A DNA stretch of 64,000 bases from Mixia osmundae IAM 14324 (GCF_000708205.1 NW_014575560.1:126501-190500), one strand, 5' to 3'. Counted from the stretch's first letter, positions 44,895 to 59,283 are shown. Notes: generated by a model from the letters alone, not told the origin. Numbers and translations are program-made.

Positions 44895-47800
44895 CTAAGA
44901 TGAAGCAGCGTTCACTTTGTCTTTGATTTGACCCAGCCACTGAGCGTACGACGGCAGGTGCTCCGCACGATCCTCGATAAGCATGCTGAGTGCCCACATG
45001 CGCAGCGAAGGATCGCCGTCTTCTTTGACCAGGTAGAGATGCGGCCAATAGGGACCTCTGCGAGACTCTCGCACTTTGCCAATGACGGCATTCACGCGTT
45101 TGTTGAAGTCATTTTCCAGCTGAGGAAGCGTGATCTTGCCGCCAGCGAGCGAGTGATAAGTCGGCAGATCAAAGACGTCATTGACCAGCTTTGGCACAGC
45201 ATCACGGCCGATCCACAGGAAGAGATTCTGTCCATCTTCGATCAAGAAAAGACCGTGTCGCTCTAGGCGCTCGCTGCTGGCCGGCAACGGCAATGGCATG
45301 ATCACGCCGTGCTCGCCAACCGTACCACACTGCATTTAGCTCCGTCAGCCCGGCAGAGAGAGCGCAGAGAACAATGTGCGAACCTCTGAAGGCATATTGT
45401 GTAACGAGTAGAGCTGGGGATGAAGGTAGGGTATCAATAATTGAGTTGGCAGAGTCGTTAAGAGCGCTTGGGCGTAAGATCGTAAATCGGAGGGAATCGT
45501 CGAGCTCTGCCGCAACCCAACGTGCTTGAGCAGACCAAGTATGAGCAACGGTAGATGCTTCATATTCTCAGACGCAAGCAGCTGCGGGCTGGGGCCGGAA
45601 GCTGCCCGTGAATGTCAGCGAAAGCTGATCAGCAGCCACAGCTTGACGTACAGGCCATGACAGATTTCAAGCTGCTCAGAATGTCAATGAGCTTGTTCTG
45701 GAGGGCATCGCGAGCATCCTCAAGCTTTGCCTGCATGCACCGCTCGACGGCCTTGTTCGCAAGCAAAGTGACGAGCGCCGATTGATCGACGGTTGCAAAG
45801 ACCTCGCTGATGCTCGCCGTCGTCGGTAGGGCCAGCGTGATGACGCGGATGCGACGCTCGCCTTCAGCCAGACGTGAGCTCATGCTTCAAAGAGTCTGAA
45901 CGGTACTGACCGAATGAGGTCGTGTGCAGTACGGCGGTTTGTAGCACGACAATAGGCGCCGCGATGGGATCTTCGATTTGCATCTCGATGCAATAGGATT
46001 GATCGATCGGGACGGCAGGTAGCGCGAGCAAATCCGTCGAGCGAACGAAAAAGTTGCCATGACACGCAGACATCCGCAGGCCTGCGGGACAGTCAGCACG
46101 GCGCAAAGGGTGCGGTGTTCCCAAATACCTTTGGAAGCTCGTACGCGCATGACCGCTTCAAGACAGACCGGACTCGTGACGACGTTGGCGAATTCGTGCG
46201 CAAATTTGAGCGCATCTTCTGATCGTCCCGCATCAAAAGCCGGATAGAAGAATGTCGCACCGCCAGTGTACCGCGGTAGACTGCCTGTATGGGCGATATG
46301 CTTGATCAGTATATTATCATACTCGAGCTGTTGAAATCAGACACACTCAGGGTAGCGACATCGGTGTAAGCCGACGTAAAGAGCCACATGTCGACCGAAA
46401 TCTGCGTTCTGGAGCAATCGATGGCTAAGCCTTTGTAGAAACCTCCAGCAGCGGCCTGTAACAACGACGATTCCTGTTACACGATTAATATGCTGCGACT
46501 CGCATTAGAGCGATATCCGCACCTTTGAAGTGCCGAGCAATTTCGGGTCTTCGCGGTTCTTGAGCGCACCAGGCCCTAAGCTGGGCAACGTTGCACTCAA
46601 GACAAAGATCTTGCCTCCCACACCAGACTGTGAAGGCCCGCGAATCAGGATGAGAACTGTTGGCAAGACAGAGATGGCTCACGATAAGCTTGTACGCCGC
46701 TTGTAGCGCTGGTCCGAGAGCGCTGCCGACAGAATGCGTGTCTTTGAACATGTCATTGAGCCTGCCCAGTAAGCTTTCGATGCCGGCTCGAGCTTCGGTG
46801 AGATTGAGCAGGATGTCTGCTGGCTTTGGCAGAAAGATTTCGTCTAAATCGCCCACGACGAGCATGTTGGGCTCGGTGGCTCCCGGCTGATCTCCAATGT
46901 CAGCTTTGCTGTACCTACGCAGAGGAAACGGCGAACGTTAACAGAAAAGAAGTGCAGGCACGTGTCAATGGCGATAATGCTGATTTTTGCTCGATCGCCT
47001 TCGTTGGGGAGTCTATCGAGCGATTCCAGTAGCGTTCTTGCCGCAGTTGCAACCATGCCTGTGCGTACCTGTCAGCACAAATGACACCGACGCGCGCCCT
47101 GGCTTACCTGTTCGGATGGCGGCATAGGAGACGTCGATGAGGAAAACGTATACGGGCGGTTGTGGCGGCCTGACCATGTACTCCGAAGGCGCGACGAACT
47201 CCACAACCGAGTGATTCAGCTCGACGCGATTCCATCGATCTGCTGGCTGATTTGTTTGCTGATCCCAGTCGAATAGCTGGGGCACCTCGTTGGATAGCGA
47301 GCACATGCAGCACTTCCATCGATTGCCAGACTCGATGAAGGTCACGTAAGGATTGATATAGGTTCTGCAGCGTCGACACCGCGCGATGACGGTGTCGGTG
47401 ACGACGGGCACTTCGTCCTGTGGCACAGTCAGCTTGCTCACTGGAAAATCGGGGCGCGACCTACATCATCCGGCCCGACACTGCGATAGGGCGTCAAGAC
47501 GAGCGCGAAGGGCACCTTTGACTTTTGCAAGAGCGAGTTCGTCGTGGGTATAGCGTTGATGGTAGATCGCATATAGCTCGGATCGGCGTTTGCTCTAGGA
47601 TTGTCAGAGATACAGCACTGAACGTCAGCAACGCCAGGATGTCAGTCTAGCCCGAGCACCCAAATCCTTGGACAGACTGACGCCTTGCGGTAGGTTTATA
47701 AGGGGCGGAGGAATGTTGAGCTCGATGGGATTCAACGGCAGGCCAATCAGATTGATGTTGGTCGTGTTAGACACGAGTCTGTTGGCGACGTTCATTGCAG

Positions 47801-48524
47801 CAAACGAGTTTGTCACGCCGGCCACGCTGCCTTGAGGCTGCTGCTGGGGCGAGAAAGCCGGCTGAAAGGTGGACGGCTGACTATAGCCAGCGGTAGGATT
47901 AAAAGGAAAGCCAGACTGGGGAGCGCCATTTTGAGCAGGCTGTTGCTGCCCATATGGCGCCGTTGGCATTCTATTCGCGCCCGGCAGCGTTCCGGGCGAT
48001 GCGAGTGGCGGTTGCAGTCCAGCTTGTGCAGCAGGCGAGAAAAATTGACCTTGATCGTTGCCTTGCTGAGCCGTGCCTTGACCGTAATTTTGTTGATTGC
48101 CATAGTACAGCTCATTCTGATTGGCAGCGTACTGTCGCTTCGAGCGTGCAGGGCCGGGTGCACTTGTACTGGGCGTGCCACGACCTCCTGCACCTGTTTG
48201 CTGACCAGCCATGGCAGCTCCATTCGGCGCGGGTTGTCCGTGCTGTCCGGTCAGGCCGCCAGCTGGACCGGTCGGCGGCTCCCATTGCGAGCGATTGGTC
48301 GTCGTATCTATGACGAGGAGTCGACCTCAGTAATGAAGGCCAGCTAGCAGACGGAAAGCCACGCACCGATGTAGAGGTTGCGATTGTGCTGGGGATCCCT
48401 GCGCAACGTTGGCGTGAGCGACATGCACGTGGCAGTGGAGCGCGAAAGTGCATGCGTCAAGCTATGAGCACTGCAGCGATACGTACCATTGAGCAGCCCA
48501 ACCAGGCGGAAGCTGCTGAGCCAT
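44895..48524 (-). CDS. SEC24: COPII cargo-adaptor Sec24 with an N-terminal WW domain
   Basis: Multi-exon gene, roughly 1000 residues. The three 5' exons (48487-48524; 48367-48398, only 32 nt; 48307 downward) join to [13 protein letters not shown] and [20 protein letters not shown] followed by PP: a complete WW-domain pattern with two Trp and the closing Pro. A Gln/Gly/Pro-rich region follows, then the Sec24 core: [20 protein letters not shown] (zinc finger with [10 protein letters not shown]), [12 protein letters not shown] (trunk domain), helical and gelsolin-like parts ([20 protein letters not shown]) and the C-terminal [20 protein letters not shown]. Sec24 selects ER cargo for COPII vesicles with Sec23. 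The internal exon boundaries were read only in part. Head-to-head with the MFS gene. Confidence 0.92.
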
Positions 48525-48651
48525 CGCACTCGCTGGCCAAGCTTGGCTGGCCCTCGACACGTCGCGTGGCGACGACTGGGGTCATTTACTACCGCGTCAC
48601 ACAGCGGCCAGGCCAAGTGGTAGGTCGATATCAAGCCAACATGTATCGGTG

Positions 48652-50490
48652 ATGACGTCCCGTCAAGCGCTCCTCGACGAGCATCAGCTTGCGTGGCAAG
48701 ACGTTCCTTCGTCCAGTCCTCGGACCGCTCAGCCTGACCATCTGGAGCCTTCATGGGAGCCGCGCAAACTCTCGAGTATCGACTATGGCACACGCTCACA
48801 CGACGAGCCATCGTCTCCCCTCCAAGAAGAAAGCGCTAGTCTGCACAGTGAGACGCCCCTGGATAGAACGCTCGAGCGCGTCGGATTTGGTTTGTACCAA
48901 AAACGATTGCTTTTGCTTGCCGGCGGAGGTTGGGCAGCCGAGAATGCTTGGCTCCAAGGCATCGCTGTCATCCTGCCTCGTGTACAGGCAGAATATGCCG
49001 TCAGCGATCGTTATATCGGCCTTCTGTCGGCTTCCATGTTTGCCGGCATGGCCGTAGGCGCGTCTTTCTGGGGAAGCATTAGCGATTCCTACGGCAGATT
49101 GTACGCTTTCCAAGGCACACTCCTCGTCACTGCCATCTTCGGCACACTCGCATTTTTCACGACATCCTTTCTGCAGCTCTGCCTCGTCCTCGTCTGTCTG
49201 GGCACAGGCGTCGGTGGCAGTATCTCCACAGACGGCACCCTGGCGCTAGAGTGTATACCAAAGACAAAACATTTTCTCATCACTGGCCTCTCGTTCTTCT
49301 TCTCACTGGGTGCTGTGACTACTTCTTTGCTCGCCCTCATCATACTGCCAAGTCGATCGTGCGTTTCGAATTTGCAAGAATCTGACGTAGCCGATCTCTG
49401 TACAAACAATGGCTGGAAATTGCTCCTGCTTGCGCTAGGCGGCGTGACCTTTGTCATGTTTCTCTGCAGAGTCCTCTTCTTCCGCTTGCATGAATCTGCC
49501 AAGTTTCTCGTCGTATCAGGCCGGACAGAAGAAGCCGTGCTTGTCCTGAGAGAGATTCTGCGAGTCAACGGCAAGGTCATCGACCTCAGTGTCGAAGACA
49601 TGCAAGACGATGTCGACATGCATGACTCGGCGCCGATACCCCAGACTGTGTACGACCACGTACCCGAGTCTGCCAATCCGGACGAGCAGATAAATGGCCA
49701 TGAGCGTAAGCACACGCCAAGCATCGATCGTTCGTTCTGGTCGAGATACGTAGAGAACATTTTCAGCTCCTATGAGCAGCTCAGAGGACGCATCAATATT
49801 CTCTTCTCGCCCAAGTGGGCACGCACGACGACCCTTGTTTGGCTCATCTGGTTCTTCGTCTCGGCCGGCTACACGATTTTCAATGTCTATCTGCCAAAGT
49901 TTCTCGAAGACAAAGTAGGGCGAGAAGAGCTTGGCGGCGGCTTGACGGAATCGCTACAAGAGTATGTAATCTACACGGTGGCAGGGTAAGTCGGTTCTCG
50001 AGAGTCATCAATATCTAAACAGAGCTGCATTGGCTTGCAGATGTCCAGGGAGCATCATTGGCGCCTATCTGATCGAGACTCGTCTTGGTCGCAGAGGATC
50101 CATGGCGCTCTCGACCCTTATGACCGCACTGGGAACCTTCATATTCGTCATGGTCACCTCCAAAGCAGGAGTTGTGCTGAGCTCGATGCTAGTCAGCCTT
50201 ATGGCTACGCTCATGTGTACGCACTTTCACAAGCACCGTCACAAGGACTCACTGGCAGCGCAGATGCCATTATATACGGTTACACGCCAGAGGTCTTTGA
50301 GGCTCGTATCCGTGGTACAGGTTGCGGGATAGCATCTGCTCTCAGTCGCGTTGCTGGCATCATCGCGCCCTTGTTGACCGGCTTACTGCTTAGTCTATCA
50401 GTCTCTCTACCGCTCTTCGTTAGTGCGGGTGCGTTTGCAACCGCAACGATTTGTATGGCAACGCTGCCTTTCGAGACAAGAGGAAGATAG
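48652..50490 (+). CDS. MFS transporter, SV2/SVOP-like
   Basis: Three exons. The hydrophilic N-terminus (about 70 residues) precedes GFGLYQKRLLLLAGGGWAAE, SDRYIGLLSASMFAGMAVGA and FWGSISDSYGRLYAFQGTLL (the MFS loop 2-3 motif). A long cytosolic loop of about 110 acidic/polar residues separates the two halves, and the second half ends IIYGYTPEVFEARIRGTGCG, with the YTPEVF(P)xxxRGTG signature of SVOP-type sugar-porter relatives. Introns lie after YTVAG (about 49987-50040) and after MATLI (about 50214-50258). The substrate is unknown. It ends 20 bp from GCN2. Confidence 0.88.
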
Positions 50491-50510
50491 ATACGTACAG
50501 ACAACATCAA

Positions 50511-53500
50511 TTAATATGATGACAGACACAACAAAGCCGCTCTGTACTCCCTGATCGAGTATAGCCATACAAACAGAGAGTTCGGATTGTCCGCTCTGAA
50601 GCGCTTCAGACGGTCTCGGACAGACAGTATGTACGCTTTGCGGTTCGGCGGAACGAGGTCGCAAATCGTCTTGATTGCCTGCGCATCGTCTTCCACCACC
50701 CAGCTTGTCTGCTCAGACATGGTACGAAACGCTTGACCATCGACATCGATGGCAAATACAGACAGCGCATCTGTCGTGCAAACGAGTTGCATGATGTTTG
50801 CTTGCGCCTTCTCGAAGACGAGGGACTTTTGCTTCGTGCGTCGTCGATTGGCATCCCGCCCGCTTGATTCGAGATCAGCAGGCAACAAAAGATGAAAGTT
50901 GCTCGCGCTGGGTAGCAGCTTGTCTGTCTGTGTCGATGCCGTAGATATCGTCGATGCATCCCTTCGCGCTGGATCTGTTCTGGATTCTGCCGCGATCTTG
51001 CTTTCGATATATTCTGCCAAGTCAGCGCGAATGACTTCCTCTTCGCCCCCTCGCATGTCGCGCACTTTCAAGATCTGATCCTTAGACCCACTACGCTGCT
51101 TGGCGATCACCATATAAAGCACGCCTTCCTGTCGGCATGTTGCTGCGACCGTCTCTACGTCGATCTCTTGCCAGTCGTGGTCGTACATCAGATCCGCTCG
51201 TATGCCACGAGCCCACAGCTCCTTAACTAGACTGAGACGGGTTTCGAGGAGTCCATCAGCGAACGAGACCACCTGGTAAAAGCATCAGTACTGGACGCCG
51301 TACAGATGTGCTCAGCCATACATAAACATCTACTCGACGACGCGACCAAGCGCCCCGATCAGATGCAGTTTGTGTCGAAAGCTCTTGATCACGCGCTATG
51401 GCTTCTTTCAATCTGGCAACCGCGATCTGGGCGCCGACGACATGCGGCAGAATATGGGACTTGTCCGGCGCGGCGAGCTCGCTTGTGATCTTGTCATACC
51501 GTCCACCTGACGCCAATGTTGCCTTGCGATTTGGGAGACATGTCTGAAAGAATATGCCGGGTCCGACAAACCGTTCGTTGAGCGAGAGCAAGGGTGCAAC
51601 GAAGATCGGACGATGCAAACCGAGCACGCTAGCCATGCGAGCCATCGCCTGCAATTCTTCGCAAGCTTTCTCCACCTCTGCGCGATCGCTTGGGCATGCC
51701 GCAAGGATTCTCTCCGCAGCGTTGACTGGTTCGCTTGCGAAGTCGAGGAGCGCGAGAGTGTCGATTTCCTTATTCTCGAGGCCATGCACCTCGGTTGCTT
51801 CTTTGCTGAATTTGGCCCAGCTCCGGGTAGTACGACGGAACGCTTCGAGAGCAGAACGAACGACGGAACGACGCGAAAGTGCAAACGGTCTTAAGATGAT
51901 ATCGAGGATGTCAGTGTGATTGACGAGGTGCTCGTAGCCCTCTTGCATCGGAAACACGTCAAGGATTGCATCGATTGCTTGAATCAGCTCGGCTTCCGAT
52001 GCAACTGTTCGCTGCTCCGAAACGATAAAGAAGGAGCTGGCGAGTGCACTTAAGGGCGAACCTCCTGCAGGATTACGCCGATAGATTGGAGCAATGGTCC
52101 AGGATTTGAAGCGTGCAAACCCAGGATCCCGAGCGACTTTACGGCAGAAAGGCAGCACGAGGTCGAAAGGCATTGATGTGACAAGACCGTCTTCGTCGAT
52201 CAAGCGGACAAGTCGCGCGTGTTCCTTGTCGTAGCTTTCGTGCGCAGGCAGAATCTGATCAATCGGATACTCGATGGCGCCTCTTCGCTCGTAGATTGAA
52301 CGCAAAGTTGCACTTACGAGCGAGTCAAACGCTCTGAATCTATCGGGCGCGGCATCGAAGCTATAGTCGGCACGCTTGCGATCTTGCACCGGCTGCTGGA
52401 AGACTGCATTCAACACCGATTGTCGATTGGAAGAGCCACTTTGTGAGAGTATCCGCAGGATCTCCTGAAGAGTCTCATCGACTATAGCGGACGGCAAGAG
52501 ATCGCTTTTTAGGAGGTCAGCAGGCGAGGCTCGTGCTGCAGGATCATGCGAAAGTAGCCATTGGATTATGCGCGTCTGTCGTGCATCACCATATGCAGGC
52601 CAGTCATCCGGGAAGACGACCTCTGGTGTGCGTAGATGTTTTATGATATGTATCCTTTCCATGCCGGTCTTCATTGGATACCAGATCTCAAACATGACTA
52701 AAACGATTGCTTCTAAGTTAATTTTCAAGCAGACAGCGGAATGAGCTGACCTATGCCAAGGGCATACATGTCGACGCGGTTGTTATATCGGGGTCCATTA
52801 GGCCGGGCGGCCGACGTTTTCGCCATCATCTCAGGCGCAATGTACAGTGACGTGCCAACTGCAGAAGTCAGGTCAATCTCCGCGTTTAGACTCTGTGGCT
52901 CATGTGCAGCATCGGGCAGCAGCTCTGTGGCATCTTGCTCGACCGCGAGCCCAAGATCGCCAATCTTGATATCACCTCGCTGAGTAAGGAAAATATTGCT
53001 CGGCTTGAGATCACGATGAATAATGCTGCAAGTCCATCAGCTCTTTGAAATGTATAAGGCAAGTAGGCGCACTTCATGGCGGTGAAGTGCTCCATGGCAC
53101 TGAGCATCTGACGCAGCAAGCGCCAGCTTTCAGAGACGGTGATGCCTTGTGAGTCTATCACCTCTCTTAGAGTAGCGCCCTCGATCAACTCCATTTGAAT
53201 ATACAGCGTTCGCTTGATGGTTGGCGATGAAGCGCCATTCGATAGATCTTGTATACTTGCGCTCGCTCTGAGGGACGTAGGCGTCGCAGATGCAGTAACG
53301 TTCGAGGAAGGTGCGCCGCTGCGCTCTGGCCCAAAACGAACGAAGGGGTACGAAGAAGCATCGCGTTCGTTGGCATCAGCAGCATACTCGTTGAGGTCAT
53401 TCGCCATAGAGAACTCAAAATCATCATCGACCAAATCGCCATCGGAGTCGAGATCGCTGTGTTCATCATCACTGTCGTCCGAGGGCGAGGCTGAAGTGCC

Positions 53501-55528
53501 GTTGGTATGCACGCGACTATTCGAGTCGGATTGAAGCGAAGAGCCAAGCTCGCTATCGGCTTCGCCAGACGCTGCTGTCTCGCTCTCGATCCAAGATGTG
53601 TGGAATCGTACCAAGTTCTCGTGAGAGACGCGAGACCAGATTGTGACTTCCCTGAGAATTTTCTGCTCGGCGGTAGCATCGCGCGATTGCAGCTTGATCT
53701 TCTTGATCGCGTAGAATCGGCCATCGATCTTGTTGCGCGCTTTGCAAACTTGACCGAATCCACCCCGTCCGAGAAATTCGACTTCGACGAAATCTGCTTG
53801 GTAGCGCGAGGAGGAAATTGCCTGAGGCACGGTTAGACTGCCGAAGAAGCCAGTGTCCTCATCGGTCGCCTTGCGCGGCGACTTGAGTGGCGAGCGCATG
53901 GATGGCGTACTCAGAGGTTGCTGCAATGGCGCATAGACTACGGTAGAGATCTTTGATGGGCTCATCGCGACAGCCTGCAGCACTTTGAGACTTTGCTGAA
54001 CTGTCGGCCTCTGGCGACTTTCAGGCCGAAACAGCGCAGCGAGAAGACCATGCAGATCGTCGCCGAGCTGCGCTGGTGGTCGCCGAAGGAGCTCAGTGGG
54101 TGACCCGAACACGTCCATTACTTCTGAGCCGAAGAACAGTTGCGAAAAGACGATTGCAAGATCCCACATATCCCGCGGGCGATCGTAATGCCACGGCTCG
54201 TGTATCGCTGCAGGACTGCACCATGGCAGAGGATATCTTGCGACAGACTTTGCGTGCGATGACGCCCTACTGAACGGATTGGCCGCATTCAGATCGTCGA
54301 CTTCTGCCAGCCACGTTGCTCCGTAGAGTTTGAGTGACAGCTGCTGAGCCGGCATGAGCAACACATTATCCAGATTGACGGCACAATGAGGCACGCCAGC
54401 TTCGTGAAGGCCAAGGAGACTCTGCGTGAGCAAGACAGCGACTTCAAGAGCGCGCTGTGGTGGAAATGAGCCGGCAGAGAGGACCTGCCGCAGATTTGGT
54501 ATCTGCTCGTCAGAGGTGATGATGAGCAGACGCTGAGGCGCGGCCTGGGCTTCTAATGCACCGCGTCCTTGAAGCAAAGCGGCGCCAAAGGTGGAAGAGA
54601 TCAGTGCGCTCTTCACTTTTGCAACCTGATTGATGGCGTCAACAAGCTTGATCAGCTTGCGGCGGCCTTGATAGCTGGCAAGAAAAGGATTGGAAATCTG
54701 GAATTCATGAACTCGGATCGCTTGCAATTGACCCTCGCCGAAGAGACATTGCGCGCGACAACATTCGCCATAGGGAAGCTGGCATTCGATCCGGGCACCT
54801 CGCATTACGATAGCGTGGTCGACAGTGCCTTCGTCGAGGTAGAGGCTGTGAGGGAAACGCTCGAGCGGTATCCGTCTGCGAGCAAGCTCCATCTCGTGCT
54901 CATCCGCATCATCCGCCAAAGTTGCGCGTTCTTTCGCTCGAATCTCGCGCTCAAGTTTGACGGCGTCACGCTTGCGCTGCTTGTCCGACTCAATCTGCTC
55001 AGATAGGCGTGCCTTCTCCTCTGTCTCTATGCGGGCATGCTGCTCGGCAAGGGCAGCCTGTTGTAGCTGGAATTCAGTTTGCTCGCGTTCGGCTCGCAGG
55101 GCCATCTCGTCGCTCAGACTGGCTTGTGTGTCCGACTGTACGATGCTATGATGCTCTGTGATGATGCCGGCAGCCAGGTCGGCCAGTTCAGAGAGCATCT
55201 CTTGACCTGCCAAGCGCTTCGTTGCTGCAGAGAGTGCATCATTTAGCGATTGTATCTGGCCTTGGGACAGGCCAGCGCAGTCTTGGAGCTGGACGAGAGG
55301 TACTGCAATGCGAGGGTAGGTCTTGGGAAGAGTGATGACAAGTGTCACGCCGACTTTGCCCTGCAGGGAGACCTCGAGAGGCCGGATCCTGAGCCTGAAC
55401 TCGAGCAAGTTATTGACGGCTTTCCATGCTGTCTTTCCTGCCTTCTCGCTGGGCCCGGCTGTATAGTCATCACCGTAGATGGCCTGCAGTACCTCTAGCT
55501 CTGCTTCTTGCGCCTCTTTGTAGTTCAT
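50511..55528 (-). CDS. GCN2: eIF2-alpha kinase GCN2
   Basis: Four main exons give about 1600 residues with the full GCN2 order: N-terminal RWD domain (NYKEAQEAELEVLQAIYGDD), charged linker, pseudokinase (MRGARIECQLPYGECCRAQC to PWCSPAAIHEPWHYDRPRDM), then the active kinase domain with VEFLGRGGFGQVCKARNKID, the catalytic Lys in YAIKKIKLQ, an acidic Ser-rich insert, IIHRDLKPSNIFL, IGDLGLA and SAVGTSLYIAPEMM. Then come a HisRS-like domain (FDLVLPFCRKVARDPGFARF, LASGGRYDKI) and the C-terminal ribosome-binding region. The metal-binding motif reads DLG where most kinases have DFG. GCN2 senses uncharged tRNA and phosphorylates eIF2-alpha. The ATG at 55526-55528 begins the RWD domain; an in-frame ATG at 55625-55627 would overlap the DPM1 start codon. 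Confidence 0.94.
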
Positions 55529-55625
55529 GTCATCGCTAGTTGCCGCATCCTGTGACTCGACAGGGCGACAGTCGCGCTTTCGTGGACGTGCCCGTGCCTC
55601 TCGGCGCTCGGCAGCCCATTGCGTC

Positions 55626-56592
<967 letters not shown>

Positions 56593-56629
56593 CGACAGCA
56601 TTGTACAATGCATCATCACAAGCAAGTCA

Positions 56630-58546
56630 TCATGTCTTCCGTCGAACGAGATTGCGTAACATGTCGAATGAATTGCCATCGGGCTGCAAATCTGCGAAAG
56701 CTGCCGCCGGCGTCCTCTCTCTTCCATCCATGACTTCAGTATGGAGCAGACCATAATCTTGCGTGATACTCTTGATGAGTAGGCGCTGACCCGTCTCTTC
56801 GAGGGTGATAATTTGGTCGGTGTGAAGCCAATGCTGCGTGTAAGCTTGTATAAAAGGCTCGAGAGGCCGCCAGAGAGAAAAATAGAAATCCCATTTCGCC
56901 TCGATTTTGCAGAGTATTGCTGCCAAAACTTCCGGCATGGTAATCGTCGCGGCGACGCTAAGATTGTGCTTTCGGAGCAAAGCAGATATTGAAGTTGTTG
57001 GCCTTTCATTGAAGACATTAATCCCACAGCCTGTGTGACCCTACGTTAGGGACGGCATAAACGCGAGGGGGGATGACTCACCGACGATGAGAGTGAAGTC
57101 GTCATCGGCAAAGCTCGAGTTGACAAGAATGCCGCCCAATTTCTGGTACCGAACAGGTGCGTCGACGCCCATGTCCGCATAGAGATCGTTTGGCCATTTC
57201 AGGCGCACTGGAAGGTCGCTGCAGCCTGGGAGGTCCAGTATGCCCTCAACGATAGCTAGTGCGACCATGTATTGCAGGAACACCAGCCTGGGAGCTGACC
57301 TTTTGCCCGTTCGCAAGACGAGCGAGAATTGCAAGCAGCCGGCTGGAGAGATCCATGCGTTGCCACCGCGGCCTCTACCCGCGGTCTGATGGGACGCAAT
57401 CGAAACGAGTCCGCTCGGCATGGCCTTGAGCCATTTCGGATTCTTGTCGAGCGTGGTCTGGGTGCTCGACAGCGTTTCCGCATACAGCACGACACGACCA
57501 AGCAAGCTCAGCCGCCTACGAGTGAGTGCGGCAAAATAGGCCGAGAAATCGAATAGAGGCGTGACCGAGAGCGGTGGCACGCTTCCTTGCAGCCATGCCC
57601 GTACGCACTGGTAATCTGGCCGACCGTGATGTCCGACAAACGGCAAAAAATCGTTTGGCTCGCCACTGCCTACGATGCGAAAGACGTCTGTCGTATCTCG
57701 CAACATCGTTTCATCACCAAACGCCCTTTGTATGTCGGACGTGATCGATACTACGCCGAGCATATGGTTGCTCATCAGATGTTGTACACAGTAGACTGGC
57801 GGTGCAGGCGTGCTGGTACCTTCAGCAACCTCTATACCGAGCAAAAGGAGCGTGGGTAGCATCAAGGGTGCTACCCGATCGTCGGTCATGTCTGTGCGGG
57901 TGGCATATTCTGGATGTGCAGACCATAGAAGTGCCTTGCCTTTGCCGACGTGGCAAAGTACGGCCGCCGGTGCATTGTCAAGTTCGGAGTAGGTTGCTAG
58001 AACAGTCGCACGGGACGTGCTCTCGGAGATTTGGAAGGTGCCGCCGCCATTCCAGTAGACCTCGGCTTGGGAAGGCACGTCTGACCAGACTCGGCTCCAG
58101 TGAACCTGGTTGAGCGCAACGGGTACATGACGTGCGCCACTCTCGCTTTCGTAGACGAAGCCGGGAAAGGCTGCCCCCTTGCAAGTGCCGCCGAAGAAGC
58201 TCAACTCTCTGTCACCTTTGACGGCGAGTGCAGAGCCAGCCTCAAAGTCGACGTGCGCGGACGCAAAGTAGGCGCCTGCACATATCCCGAGGTAGCTACC
58301 GCCGGCTTCTACCCACTGCCGAATACATGCATTTGCTTTGCCATTCAGCCGTTGGGTGAAAGGGAGATCTCTGCCTCCTGGGATGACGAGCAGCGAAGTG
58401 CTCGCCTGCCAAGGATCATTTGCGATCGTATGAGCATTCACAGTGAGCACGTCGTGCGTCGTCGCCAGCAGGATCTTCAGGCAGCGTGCAATCCCTTTGA
58501 CTGATGCTTCGGATACGCCGGCGTCGTTGTAGATGAGCACATTCAT
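56630..58546 (-). CDS. BPL1: Biotin-protein ligase
   Basis: Exons 57082-58546 and 56630-57030 give 621 residues. The N-terminal half is the glutamine-amidotransferase-like domain found in eukaryotic BPLs (LLVIPGGRDLPFTQRLNGKA, GSYLGICAGAYFASAHVDFE). The C-terminal half is the ligase: AETLSSTQTTLDKNPKWL, VSIASHQTAGRGRGGNAWIS (the GRGRGG biotinyl-AMP loop), GCLQFSLVLRT, VRLKWPNDLYA and KLGGILVNSS; after the intron it reads GCGINVFNERPTTSI. BPL1 biotinylates acetyl-CoA and pyruvate carboxylases. The first ATG in the frame that starts the conserved NVLIYNDAGVS is used. Head-to-head with SPC19, 121 bp. Confidence 0.95.
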
Positions 58547-58667
58547 GAGACGGAGCCGGTAGCAGGAGCCTCCTCCGTCAGACTTCTCCTCCACTCAACG
58601 CGCTTTGCACCATCAGCGTGACAGCTCCCACGGACTTCCACGCCTGCATCCATTGCCCATTTCTACC

Positions 58668-59283
58668 ATGGACGGCCGCAAGTCTATGGCGAGCACGACC
58701 TTTGCGACTGGCCTCGAAGTGCCGCTCGACAGCTGTGCGCAGAGCCTGCACGCGAGTTGCCAGCTCGTGAGTCGGCCACAGTCCTCTCTCAGCGGTGCCT
58801 GATCGTCTCGCAGCTTCATGCAGCCATGGTAAGCATGCATGCTGCCACGTACGACGTCCCGCGACTGCAAAGGATATTACACAATACCAAGGTCCGGCAC
58901 TGCATCACAATGTGGACATCGGCTCATGAGGGCTATTCGTTCGACAGTGCTATGATCTCGTGACGGGGACGCAAGTCAGGGATGCTCAGGACGCTCTCAG
59001 TGACGAGATTGGACCGCAGCTAGACGAGTTGATGGGCAAGGCAGCGCAAGGTCTCGTCAAGCTCCAGACGCGCGAAGAGACGCTGGTACAGCGAGTGCGT
59101 TCTCGAGCGCGACGGGTATGAACGCGCTCACGCGTCATGCAGGCCCAAGCACAGCGAGCAAAGGAGGAGCAAGCTGCCAGAGAGGCAGAGCAGGATCCAC
59201 GTCATGAGCTCGTGGCAAGGCTAGCGAAGCTCGAAGAGCAAAGGGACGCCTTGCAGCTGGAGCTCGCACAAGCCTCTGCTTGA
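58668..59283 (+). CDS. SPC19: DASH/Dam1 complex subunit Spc19
   Basis: Exons 58668-58766, 58814-58891, 58948-59094 and 59143-59283 give 154 residues. The Spc19 pattern is LEVPLDSCAQSLHASCQL, then TYDVPRLQRILHNTKCYDLV and AQDALSDEIGPQLDELMGKA, followed by LVKLQTREETLVQR and a charged coiled-coil tail (LVARLAKLEEQRDALQLELA). Spc19 is part of the fungal DASH ring that couples kinetochores to microtubule plus ends. All splice junctions are phase 0, GT-AG and 47-56 nt. Too small and fragmented to be seen as a single ORF. Confidence 0.87.
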
